Assembly (NCBI RefSeq): GCF_000524195.1
Contig: NW_020170401.1
Coordinates: 898,327 to 962,326 of the forward strand
DNA length: 64,000 nucleotides
Direction: 5' to 3'
DNA from: Echinococcus granulosus
Lineage: Eukaryota > Platyhelminthes > Cestoda > Cyclophyllidea > Taeniidae
Numbering within the stretch: the first letter of the stretch is position 1; each line of letters begins with the position of its first letter. The position numbers were made by a program, and so were the translations under genes. Positions 1 to 11,288 of this stretch are shown in pieces. Under the pieces are notes generated by a model. That model had not been told where the DNA came from, ran no database searches, and worked only from the letters and a program-made list of their open reading frames with translations.

Positions 1-3000
1 GCTCCTTCACGATCAGTCAAAGTGATTCAAAAGTGCGTTTCTTGGTTTTTTATAATAATTTTATTTGATAGTGGATGTGATTTATTGATGTCAAAATTAA
101 TGTAGAGGTGACCTTGACAGTAACCAATGGAAAATGTCTGGGTTAATTAGTGAGTGATTTTTTTTTGTTTTTATACTATTTCCTGCTCCAATTTTTTAAA
201 GATTAGTAAAATTTAAGGAAAATAAGATTTACACTAACAATTAAGACTAGGACGTCTTGTCATACTCATGAAGACAGTTTATAAATGAACCAGTTTACGT
301 CTACTTAAACATAAAATCAAAAATCACACTTTTTATGAAATGCGTGAAATATTACATGCCTAAAAATTATTAACAGTTGCTAAAATTTAGGAAGCTTTTA
401 GACAAGAAGTCTCCGAAATAAAAAACATCTCCACTTTTATTAATAGTTTTCAGTTAAGAAATTGCGTAAAATCTTTTTTGTCTGCTGAGTGGCAAGTCAA
501 GGTGCACTTAAAGTTATCTGTGGATTACAAAAATTTTATACATTTGCACCTTTAAGAGATTTGCACCTTCTTGTGTCATGGAGGACGCCGTATTTATTAT
601 TTATAACCAGAAGCTTATTACAGTTTGAGGTATTTAAATTGACTTAGGGTAAAAAGCCGGCCAGTACTGTAGGACACTACAGCCTTTATTCCATGCACAA
701 TAGCATGAATTATGAACCAGAGCCTGGCATTTGGTTATTTTAGGGTGGATACGGCTCTATTGGGCAAGAAAGCGTTTTGTTTTTTGAGAGGCAAATGCCT
801 ACTTTGTTTCCTTTTTTACAAACAGCATATAACTTTAAAACAGATCTCATATAAATTTTTAAGGAGCTCTCTTGGGGCAGTTACAAGTAAAAAAACACTA
901 CTTGTTTGCATTGTTTGGCCGGGGCCATCCAGTGGTCAGAAGCAAAGTAACAAATGTTTGCTTGCTCCCTTCCGTTGTTTTGATAAAAGAAAATTTTGCG
1001 CAATCACTTAGAAGGATAAGCCACAAATTCAATTTCCTCGAAGAGGTGTTAATCACTTTCGGCGATTTGCATAAATTAGAAATAGATAATTAGGCCTTCG
1101 AATAAGGATGAGTTAGTATAGAAACATTTGAACTTTGCATTACCATTAAACTACGAGCTGGGAATAATTGGATGATGCTACAATATTACAAAAGAACCTA
1201 ATTCAAATATACTCAATTGAAATGCCAGTACTCTCTACACTTAAATGCCAAACTATTAGACCTAAAATGCATAAACAAAAAAGTGCCAAATGTTTGTTTC
1301 AAAACACAAGACACATGCAAAACAACTTAAATTTAAACTAGAGAAAAAAAAGCTCCTTTTGATGGACACATACGCAATAGATCGGTTAGAACTGCAAAGT
1401 ATCCCCTTTTTAGCAATCAGATCTCAAGAGGCTTTTTCCACTGAGAAACAAAGATTCTTTTGATTGGCGCAATTCAGCGGCTTTCTCAGACCCAACCGGC
1501 ATTTAGTTAGTCGTCTCACTCTAGTGTTTGGCTTGATGGAAATGTCGCCATGGTTTGAGTGAAGTAACAAAGCAACTCCCAAACGACTAAATAAAAAGTC
1601 TACACTGCTGGAGAAACTAAAGCATTCCCAGGGTCAACCTTTATTTTCATCAGACGATTTTGTTGCAGACAAAGCCCGTGAGTCGCAGACCACAATACCG
1701 AGTTCTTGGTTCTCCTAGTTAATTATTGAGAAATATATCGGAAACTGATTTCATTAGGCAGTAGCATTTACATGCCACCCTTTTAATAATTGCTTCAAAA
1801 GTTGTATGCAAATATGCACTTTCCCTTCTAGCGCAAGCGATACTTAATGTTCCTTTAGCTGATTAAAACAAGTTAAAACTTTAAAAATACATAAAGTTAA
1901 AAACTATTTAAATTAATTTAGCAGTAACAAAGCTTTTAACGAATGATTCTGTTAATGGCAATGCGCAAAAGTTGCCTTAATTTGAAAAATCTTTATTATG
2001 GATAAATTCCTTTAGCACCTTCTACACGGAGATCCTTTAAGCATACGTTTAGCTAAAAACAGCTTAATTAATTTAGCTTCTGTAAAAAGCTTTTGTTGCA
2101 TACAAAGGGAAAAGCTGCGATTTCTTTTGTTCATCTCTGGTCTTTTGTTCTGCTTTCTTATGCAAAAACAGCCATTTGATTCTAGAGGAACAGCGTTTGC
2201 TTATTTCTATTCACCCATTTATAGCACAAGTAACAGGAGCGGAGTAACTTCTCACATCATTGCAATCTAGAGGAGAAGGGTTATGTAATGAAGCATTTAA
2301 AATGGGATTTATTTATACTCACATTCCCTGCAGTTGCATGTCTGATCGTGGCAGCAAAGCTAGACAATAAAGAAACGGTACGAAGTATTACAAACTAGGC
2401 ACTCACTCAAAATCAGGATTTTCGAGAAAGAATTGCAAATAAACGCAACTATGGAGCATTAATTAAGCTACCATTCGTTTCATCTATGTAGCACTAAGTT
2501 TTATGCGCGTACTTTTTGAAAATCCTTTAAGGCAACTCCCATAAGGATAAGCCAAAATGGTTAAGACGGAAGTACTAAGAAAGAATAGTGTGTGGGGTAT
2601 CTCGAGCTAGAAATTGCTTCATCAGTCTGTAGAATAGAATGGGAGAAATAGAGTTCTGCTGAACCATCCTGGTTATCTACTTGACATATACCCCGGCTTA
2701 AAGGCTTTGGTTGTCTGTCCCAAGTGAAGCATGGTCTTCTCCACCAAATGTTGCATTAACCATTCCAAACGCAAGACATTAGACCAACACTAGAGTTTAA
2801 ACGCCGAATAGATAGTACGTTAGGGCTTTTTCAACCACCTCGACGTTGCTGACAGCACCTGATCATCTATTTGTTTCATAGAAAAGGCATTTTTTGAGGA
2901 GAGACCGCCAGCTCTTCTCAGAATTTGGAGGAAGAGGCATAAATTTTACCCTTCATCTCCAGGCCTACGGAAGCGAAATTTTATGCCAAAGGTGTCCAGT

Positions 3001-3448
3001 CGATGTTGCACCGTTTCTTTGGAAACAGCTTGTGATTTCTCTTGTTTTTGTAAAATTATCCGAATTTGCTCATTTACAGCGTAACAAAGGCTTCATCAAC
3101 TTTAGACGCTTAATTAATTTTTTGGTACTTTAAGTAAACGACAATCCCCTATTTCGTGATTGTACAATTTACCACAGAGTTAAGCAATCTAAGGTGCGGT
3201 GAGCAGAAATTTGGCGTGAAAGGTTTACCAGTTACCAAAAAAGATCCAAATTTTGCCCCTAAAATAAATAATTAATTACGTTCCTTAAGAGGTGTCCCGG
3301 ATTGCTTATAACGGAGAAGCTTGCTAAGCGCATTTTTTTTACGGAAAGTCCTAAAAACCAACCAGTAGGTGGTGGCTCTTTGAATTTGGCATCCTAAAGA
3401 TTTTTCAAAATTGTCCAAGGTTGTATGCTCTCCCCCTCTCTATTGGAG
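1..3448. other. 5' flank or intron, no gene seen
   Basis: AT-rich sequence with stop codons in all frames and only short chance ORFs, none with a recognisable domain. The scaffold gene that begins at 3449 lacks its first exons, including the N-terminal half of its zinc finger. I searched this stretch for the paired CxxC exon that should precede it and found none convincing. A CQRC motif near 2982 is not in a matching context. The missing exons probably lie upstream of the window. Confidence 0.5.
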
Positions 3449-3544
3449 GTTCCGCGAGTGATTTGCAGTTTATGTCGAAGGAAGAGGAGACTGATCGCCA
3501 CAACCGGAGCCTGGACTCAAGGAATTTCCCCCGGCGAGGATGAG
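3449..3544 (+). CDS. Active-zone scaffold (RIM/Piccolo/Fife-like), exon with the C-terminal half of the zinc finger
   Basis: This exon encodes 32 residues, phase 0 at both ends. The acceptor is TTGGAG and the donor is GAG|GTACCC, a rather weak site. The peptide contains CSLCRRKRRLIATTGAW, which fits the last CxxC pair and following helix of the RIM/rabphilin FYVE-like zinc finger (pattern CxLCRK...GAW). In that family the finger binds Rab3 or Munc13-type partners at the presynaptic release site. The first zinc-ligand pairs must lie on an upstream exon that I could not find. Phase 0 at the 3' end fits the next exon at 4897. The motif match is what I see. The scaffold identity comes from its being followed by PDZ and C2 exons on the same strand. 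Confidence 0.6.
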
Positions 3545-4896
3545 GTACCCATTTCTCATTTCTTAAAGAGCTTAAAACACTACCTCCAAGTAGGTACTTG
3601 GTACCATTTTCAAATAACTGGCAAACATTTAAGTAAATTTAGGTAAATTACTCCAAGCTGCCTCAAAATGGCACTTTAAAAGGGCGAGCCAACCTTTTTG
3701 GACTTTTTTGGAAGGTCACTTTATGAAATACACCACTTCCGATCCAAAATATCAATGACTGGTAATTTGAAGCATACTGTCAAATATAGGCGGATTAAAA
3801 CAAAAAAATGAAGTGGGTAAAATCTATTAGAGGCATTAAGGGGAAAAGCGCATGAAGATAAAACTTGTCGGAAATTTACCCTTCAGTGTCAAATATGGTA
3901 TTTTTTATGTTTTTTGTTAACGTTTGTTAGACATTTATTTTATCAGAGAACGGCTAGTCAGATTTGACATTTAATTTGTTCAGGGTTTGAAAAAAACCAC
4001 AAAACGTTCTTTGTGAAGTTTATCCAGCTGCCTATTAGTTGCTTATCAGCAGTACTATCATCAAAACAATTTCTTTTTAAATATGTAATCATTTAATCTG
4101 TTTGGTACATGAGAAGTATTACTGAAAACCCAAATATTATAAGCAACGAGGCCTTCTCCGGTGTTTTCAGCACAGTTTTATGCCTCAAATACTTGCATTG
4201 GTATTGTTAAATTCCTTGCCGGTAATTTTGTGCTTGAGATTTTCCCGTCGATTAAATTTTGTCGGACTTAGCATACCTCCAAAAATAGTTTTATTACAGA
4301 GGTACTGGGTTAATAAAAGCACTGATGACGAGGGCAGATCTGATTGCATTTACGGCTCCTTGGCAGAACTGAGCACGGGCTCTTCCATCTAACACAAGAT
4401 GCATGTATTTAGTTTAGATTGAACCGCTCGTTTAAACAAGCACCTTGCTTCTTTTACATTTTCACTGATTTCCCATGTGCTTTAATGGCACTTCTTGTAC
4501 GAATGGAAGGCTTTATGTCAGTAACGAGTGCAAAGGTTTCGCATGTCAAAAAGCTCCAACAGTTGTAATTAGACGGCCCGTAAAAGCTCTTCGATGACAG
4601 CGTCAAGATTTTTCACTCTTTTGTCTACCCCAAACATCAAGTCTGAAAGTTGGCTTGCAATTCTAAAATCTGTTATCTGTTATTCTTGCCATTTTACAGT
4701 TTAGTAGTAACATAAAACATGCTGCCCTTCCAGTTTAATCCCTCTGGATAGTCAATTTCTTCAAGGGCAACCGCAAAGGCGGCCAGATCTACAATCGTAC
4801 AGAGGCGTTGGCGGTCACCCTAGACAGCAGTAGAATGGAACGTTTGCACACACTTTGGCAGCTTTCCAAAGACTTATTTTTTTTACTTCCTCCAAG
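3545..4896 (+). other. intron
   Basis: Non-coding by stop density. Just before the acceptor, at 4766-4835, there is a short open stretch in two frames. It has no usable donor that keeps the downstream frame, so I treat it as intronic. The acceptor at 4895-4896 is preceded by a strong pyrimidine run. Confidence 0.5.
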
Positions 4897-5044
4897 TTAC
4901 CACCCCCGACAATTACGAGGGCGCATAGCTATGGGGGCTACGGGGACTTCTACGACACCAAATCTGTTTACTCTCGATGGAAGGTCACTGATAAACGTCT
5001 TTCAACTCCCAAAATCACCATCGCCAACCTCTTTAAGCGCCCAG
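4897..5044 (+). CDS. Active-zone scaffold, linker exon
   Basis: This exon encodes 49 residues plus one base, entering in phase 0 and leaving in phase 1. The acceptor has a clear T-rich tract (TTTTTTTTACTTCCTCCAAG) and the donor is CAG|GTGAGT, a consensus site. The peptide is rich in Tyr, Gly, Ser and Lys (HSYGGYGDFYDTKSVYSRW). It resembles the polar linker after the zinc finger in RIM-type scaffolds but holds no named domain. The single leftover G pairs exactly with the phase of the exon at 6722. Confidence 0.65.
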
Positions 5045-6721
5045 GTGAGTTACACCAAAAGGTTATATCCGTTTGACGTCTGCTAGACGTCGGTGGAATT
5101 ACGCTGACGTCTAGTGGTGGTTAGTTATGCTTTGGGGGTAAGATGAATTGGGTGTTGTTGGACTGCGTTAATCCGGATGCAACATTCCACGAGAGAATTA
5201 ATTTTTCGAAAAAGTATTTATTGAAAATTTTTGAGGCTTAAATTGAAATTCGAGGCTCAGCCCTCTAATTGCTTTGTATGCAGCGCCTTTCAAAGTCCCA
5301 CAAGGCAAGATAATTACCACCTATCAAACGTGCTCTCTCTAAAGCTGAGTTCAAAGCCTATTATTTCCTGTTCAGGCCAAATATTAACCAAGAAGACAAA
5401 GGATTCTTCATTTGGACGAATTTTTAGTGAGCTGATTAAAAATGCCGCCAATTTTTCACCGTCCTCACAGGCTATTGGCTAGTCAAACGGCTGATGTTAA
5501 TGCTTTACAGAGAACATGGAGAAGAACAAAAGTCCACGAATTGATTTTTGTAGAAAATTTTTCAAATGCTACTAAAATTAATTTGTTTGGGTTGGAAGAT
5601 AAAGTCTTCAGCGGGACTGTGGGTCCATTACATCCCACCTTCCAACACATGGGGAGTTGTGCCGACTCATTGGATTTCAGCTGACGCTAACGAGGCATAG
5701 GGAGTCTTATGGCCATTAGAGTAACCCTATTTAACCAAGAAGGTTGCCATCTGTGATATTTATGAGCAAGTATAGTAAAAGTGTATCAATGAGTCCTCCA
5801 AGAAAATGATTAGGCGTGTAATTCTTAGTGGGGCGGGCCCTATGGAACTGAGTTATTTATCCCAACCTTGGAGAAATAAAAGGTCATGGATATTAAAGAA
5901 CACTTTAAAATTAATGTTTTCTTATAGGTAACCTCTCTTTTCATCCAAAGTCATTCCTTAGCTTTCGCACCATGGGAGGTGCTTTGCTTAGCTTTGGTTG
6001 TGGACAAAGTAGTCGATGGGATAGTAAAAACCAGCCACCACCGTCAGCTATTAATGAAAGCCAAAGGGAAATCTAACCTTAAAATCAGCAATGCAGGTCC
6101 TGGATTTCAATGTACCCATGTGTTGTTATTTCCACAAATGTATGCATGGCTGAAGTTGGAAGTTGTCTGAAGCAGGACTGCCGAAAAATCGCCATTATTC
6201 AAACATTATGCGCAATTAGAAATGCTGTGAACACTCATTCTTCCCTGCCTCGTTGAACACGAGGTAAGAATTGCCAAGAGTAGGTATTGGCTTCGACAGA
6301 CCCTCTGCACCGGAATTTGAACCACCGCAATCGGTGTAGCGCCTGAATCCCTCCTGAAGGTGTTGAAAGGTAAACGGGCCTGAGCGCTACCCGACAAGAA
6401 AGATTGCCGAGCTGTTAGCAGGAGTGACATTAAGATTTTGACAAGACCAGTACAATTACCACCCTCAGATAAATGTACTAATACAGTTCCCTCTTAAACT
6501 GTCTAATGTGTCAACTATCAACTTGACTGTCAACTAGGTTGCAGGCGTTGAGACACCTCTCAACAACTCTGCATTAGCACCAACTTTGACTGAAAGAATG
6601 CTGTACTGGGCGGGAGAAAGTTAACCGGGCTTTAGGGACAGATCTTGTAGGCTTAAGTGCCAGAAAAAATTAAAAAGAAATCCAAAAATGTGATTTTAAT
6701 GATGGAAATTAATAATTTTAG
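5045..6721 (+). other. intron
   Basis: Stop-rich sequence between a GTGAGT donor and a TTTTAG acceptor. An inverted repeat (5083-5091 with 5106-5114) lies shortly after the donor. Nothing else is recognised. Confidence 0.55.
5083..5114. repeat. 9-bp inverted repeat beside a splice donor
   Basis: CTAGACGTC and its exact reverse complement GACGTCTAG are separated by 14 bases. They start 38 bases inside the intron. The two arms could form a small hairpin in the pre-mRNA. Confidence 0.6.
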
Positions 6722-7878
6722 ATCCCACACACCAAACTCAGGGTGTCCTCCTCCCAACCATCACAGTTGACAGTCCAAAAAGTCTTCAATTTCCCGACGT
6801 AATCGTTACACAGGAGGATCTTCACTTGCACACATCCCAGCCCACTGTCAACGGGTTTGATGAGGAGGAGAACTTACCCTCCAGTGACAGTGAGTGCCCT
6901 GACACTGAGGGGGTCAAGTCACTCTTCCTGCCCAACCGCATCTCTCCCTCCCACGTCAGCTCCTTTCGTGAACCCTCTGCAGCAGATTTTGATGATCACA
7001 GCCACCTTCCCTACACAGATAAAATGATGGCTGTCTATTACAGCGATCCGTGGGGTTACTACGGTCAGGTGATGATGGATGCTAACAAAGCTGACGAGGC
7101 AGTAGAGCAAGAACATGGAGAGCTTTTCCAGTTAGAGGATCCGCCTTTCGGCCCGATTTCAGAGGAGGGAGAGGAGGAGATGGGTGAAATGAAGTCAAGT
7201 TTTTCTGACACCTCTGTGACCACTACAACTCCCTCAACCTTCAAAGATTTGAAATCAACCTCTAAACTAATCTCTCGACATCACTCTCTGGAAGGTATTC
7301 CAAAGATCCGGCGGGTGTTGGATCACAGTTTTTCTTATCCCCTTCTGGTAGCATTTACCTCAAATGATATCCTTCTACCTAAAGTGCCTCGAGACATGCC
7401 AAATTTTGTCCGTTGTGAAATTTTGAGTCCGCTTAAAGGAGGTCTCCACCTTAAGCCAATGTTGGTATGCAGAGAGGTTAGTATTCAACGAGTCCAAGTT
7501 GACGACCCGCCGGAAATACTTGTGGATACTCCCCTTCAGCGGGTCTACGCAAATGCAAATTGGAATCAGAACAGTCCTAATGAGGAAGAATCGGTGCGGA
7601 TCATTGTAGCCGACGCTGACGAGGAAGAGGATGAAGACGAAGACGGTGAAAGTATTTTTGAGGATAGAGAAGCGAAAGCAGAGGTGACAGTCGGATTCTC
7701 ACAAATCCGTCGGTGTCGACACTTTGAAAATATCAACCAGCTAACTGCTACGGGAGGGAGTCCACTGTATCCGGTAATGGAAGAGGAGAATGGCCTTGAA
7801 AGTGACCTCTGTTTAAACAGTCCTATTATCTCCGATGGACAAACAATTCACCGTTGGGGTCGCGAAATCTCACAAATC
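6722..7878 (+). CDS. Active-zone scaffold, 1.16-kb acidic linker exon
   Basis: One open frame of 385 full codons plus two bases, entering in phase 1 (acceptor TAATTTTAG) and leaving in phase 0 at a perfect GTAAGT donor (7879). The frame stays open to 7893, but the donor comes first. The protein is acidic and Ser/Pro-rich, with a run of Asp/Glu at 7609-7653 (DADEEEDEDEDGES). It also has a Tyr/Trp patch (VYYSDPWGYYG, about 7032-7064) and a stretch of predicted order near 7290-7500. I recognise no domain. Its role is inferred from position: a long flexible linker between the zinc finger and PDZ, as in RIM and Piccolo. The open length, acceptor, donor and phase match make it a confident exon. Its function is unknown. 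Confidence 0.82.
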
Positions 7879-10800
7879 GTAAGTCCAAGATAAGTGGTTA
7901 ATACTCTGACCTTTTCCGGGTTTACAAAACCGGTTATTGTATACGAGGAGGTAACTCAGGGGTCCCACTGCCGATAGCTGGTGTCCACTTCAGTGTCTAC
8001 ATTACTCAAGGTGGCAAGGAAAGGTAGTGTGTACATGGAGGAAGGTGTAATGATGATGAACAAGGACCTCAGATTTTAAATGCACGGATAGTTAATTGTA
8101 TCCGCAGAAGACCTTAAGTACTTGATGGGGCACTCTGGGCCTCTTTCCAGCCCACTGCCTTGGATTTCCGATTCTGGTTCGCTAAGCAACGTCCAGCATG
8201 TCGTATGGCAAAGCCGCACAGAAGACTAATCTTTTTATTCTGCCCCATAGTACCAATTCCAGGGTCCAATTTTCACTGAATAGGCGACGACAAGGGTGTG
8301 TTTTACTGGCTTAGAAAAAACTAAAATGCTTCTCTATTTCAAGGCGCAATTTTTCTAGCCCTTTTATCAGCTTGCATTAGCGGGTGGCATAAAAGCAGAG
8401 TGGCCGAAAGAGGCGAGTGAAATGTGACTGAGGAATACGAAATGAACTGTCTAGACTGAACTGCACTACTTGGGTAAATTTTTCAACACCAAAAATTTGT
8501 TTACAACATCTTTAAAAGAGCTTGAGGAAGGTTGTTTTCACACTGTTGTTTTAGAGAGTCCAACGAGGGAGTTTCCTTTTTCTGCACGCGGTAGCCAAAT
8601 AAGTTTGTCAGTTTCTCCTTAAGCCAGATAAAATGACTTCAGAAGGCACTGAAACCTGTTTCATTTTTGCCTCCCGATGAAACATCAATTGAGTTGCGAA
8701 TTACACTTGCATATAGAACGTTTTGTCTCCAGAGGGCTACAACGTAGCTCAAACACCAGCTACCTTCGTGCCTATCATATTAGGAAAATACACGGGATGA
8801 GGTAGAGTGGGAGTGTGGGGTGAAGGTTTGTTATAGGGTCTTCTTAAAGGTGAAATTAGCAGTATAAGGTCATGCGCTGTCTTATTTTTTCCTCACCTTA
8901 TTCACTGATTGTGTCCATCGCACGTGCTTACGAAGGAGACAGTTTTTCCGTGCTCACAGGATACATCAGGCTGATCTTAGCCATAATTGTTGTTTGGTCA
9001 GTAGCAATTAGGCAATTTACAATGAATGTCTCTTTCATTACACTCTTCGGAGATGAAATGGTCTGTGTCGTAAAAGCGTGGGGTGGATGGTGAAAGGATC
9101 ATCTGGGGATAACGTAGAGATAGTATATGTTCGTTTGCTTGATGGTGCAATGCATATCACTTACATTTCTCATCACAAGTCAGTCGGTGGGTCGGTCAGT
9201 CAGAATCCAATGGAAAATAGTGTTGTTTTAAGTTGCAAGAGAGGATTGAAGAAGGAATGGGTAGTCTCTGGAACTAGTGGCATTTTTTCAATACGTGACA
9301 CTTGAAATCAAATCGTTTGACTTCCATCACCACTTTTTCAGTTGATGAAGGCATAAAAGACTTTGTTTTGCCCGTCATGTTAGGCATAGCTAAAAGTTTT
9401 TTGACAAGTTCCTCTTTGATTATTTTATTTAATGGTAACACATGATTTCTTAACATTTTCAAGAGCAGAGTATCTCCGCGAAATTGGCTAATTGGTCTTT
9501 GGATTAATCAAAAGCATTTCTAAGAGAGACGTTCTGCAGGTCCACCTTCTTCGATGGACGAAAATTCCGTATATTTTAAGTAGGCAGGCTCAAATCACCT
9601 CCATCAGGTACAACAGACAGGCTATGAGGGTCAAAAGCAGAAGCAGGATTGCGTGGGACAGGGTGAGGAGTAACGATGAAAGATTGACCCATGCACATAG
9701 ACAATGGCAGCTCTTCCACTTTCAAACCTTTAGAGATGTGATTCAATGGTGTTCATTCATTACCATTTCTTCTTAAACCCAAAACTAGTCTTCTCTTTAA
9801 GGTATCAAAAATAGTAGAGTAACTTATTAACCACATTTTATGGCTCCAAGAAAAATAGCAGTGACATGAGATACTCTTATCTTTTTTATTTGGTTACTTT
9901 TATGAGTATAACGCTTTAAGTCTTTCTTGAGGTCGTGCTAACCGATTTTGGTATTTAAATCGGCGAATTAATAACTTATAGAAGACCTGAAGGACTAAAG
10001 GCATGGCCTGTGGTTCATAGCGTTGGGGGATTGAAGAGCATGAGTAGTTGAATTTGGGGTGAGCTTTCGAGAGGACCGCACTTAGCGATGAGACAGGATC
10101 AGAGATGATTTGATGGGCTGACATATTAGAGACAGAATATCACCAAGATCTGGCCGACACCTCTGAATATCGCGCTATATGCACGAAAAACTGTCCTGGG
10201 GAAGAATCTGCTCGGATGATTGGACTCGAGCCCAGATGGTGCCCTACTACAAACACATTCTGCGTCACTTGCATTTTTTGGGTTACGTATGTCAAAAAGC
10301 AAACACTAGGGCTAGAAATGCCATATTGCCCGGTTAAGTAGAAAATAGTTCAAGTTAGAGATACTTTCTTTGAGAACATTCAGAAATTTTGGAAGCCCAT
10401 GCGAAAAGGTTGAAAGAAGATGCCATTTTTATCCTCCTGTAATGCATTTCCGCAAATATGGTCATCCACTGTACACCTGTAGAAATTTGAAGTTGACAAT
10501 TTAAACAACAGCTATTTCATTACAGCTAATCCACCCTTCGCAAACCTCGGAGGTATTAAATGAGGCATTATTTAGAATCTTTATTATTTCCACCTAAATA
10601 TTTCGTGAAAATNNNNNNNNNNNNNNNNNNNNNNNNNNNNNNNNNNNNNNNNNNNNNNNNNNNNNNNNNNNNNNNNNNNNNNNNNNNNNNNNNNNNNNNN
10701 NNNNNNNNNNNNCTATTACCTTTAGTGGTAATAATAGGAATAATAAATTAGAACAAAAACAGCTTGATTTTTTGTTGTAAAAAGACAGATAATGCAGCCA

Positions 10801-11009
10801 TTCCGCACAAAATATTTCAGTGTCAACCTGGTTGTGGAATAATTCAAATATATTATTTGATACCAAATTTAGCGGTTGTTTTCCTTTATATACGCTTCTA
10901 CATTTCAAGATCAATTTTTTCAATATAACATATTTACTTAAATGTAAACAGTAGAAATGCAAAACACAAAATTTATTTTTCATTCTTGTTTACGTCACAT
11001 CGTCGTTAG
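7879..11009 (+). other. intron, containing an assembly gap
   Basis: Non-coding sequence of about 3.1 kb. The gap at 10613-10712 could hide a small exon. No repeat or RNA gene is recognised. Confidence 0.5.
10613..10712. other. assembly gap (100 N)
   Basis: Exactly 100 Ns, a placeholder length used for scaffolding gaps, so the true size is unknown. It lies inside an intron of the scaffold gene. Confidence 0.98.
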
Positions 11010-11288
11010 GCGCCTTCTGTCCTTGACACGACGTCGTCGTTCAGTCTGACACCATATGCCGCGGACCAAGTGCTAATCAAGCAGGAGGAACAGTTGTGGG
11101 CCAGTCTCTTTGCGCCCTCAGAAAGTGCAGTGGTCAAGTCAGCCATGGGCTTTACAGCACAATTGCAAGAGATGAGTCAACTGGTGGAAGTGGCAGCAGA
11201 CGAGGTGATGAAGGGGCTATACTCTACTAACGTTGACGGGAAAGAGCAAGACCTCGTGGACAATACCGATGTCACATCACCGAAGGAA
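11010..11288 (+). CDS. Active-zone scaffold, linker exon
   Basis: This exon encodes 93 residues, phase 0 at both ends. It starts after GTTAG, directly behind an in-frame stop that overlaps the AG, and ends at a perfect GAA|GTAAGT donor. The peptide looks helical and amphipathic in its middle (QEEQLWASLFAP, then LQEMSQLVEVAADEV) and is acidic at the end. No known domain. The phases agree with both neighbours (7878 and 21956). Confidence 0.7.

Noticed and set aside
712..1093. Two overlapping ORFs of 99 and 73 codons
   Set aside because: No domain, no splice signals that join them to the zinc-finger exon, and lengths expected by chance in this base composition.
4766..4896. Open stretch before the exon at 4897, read as a longer first exon
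   Set aside because: Its open frame carries to 5044 but runs into a stop in the next exon at 6722. The other frame has a stop and no donor. The acceptor at 4896 is strong.
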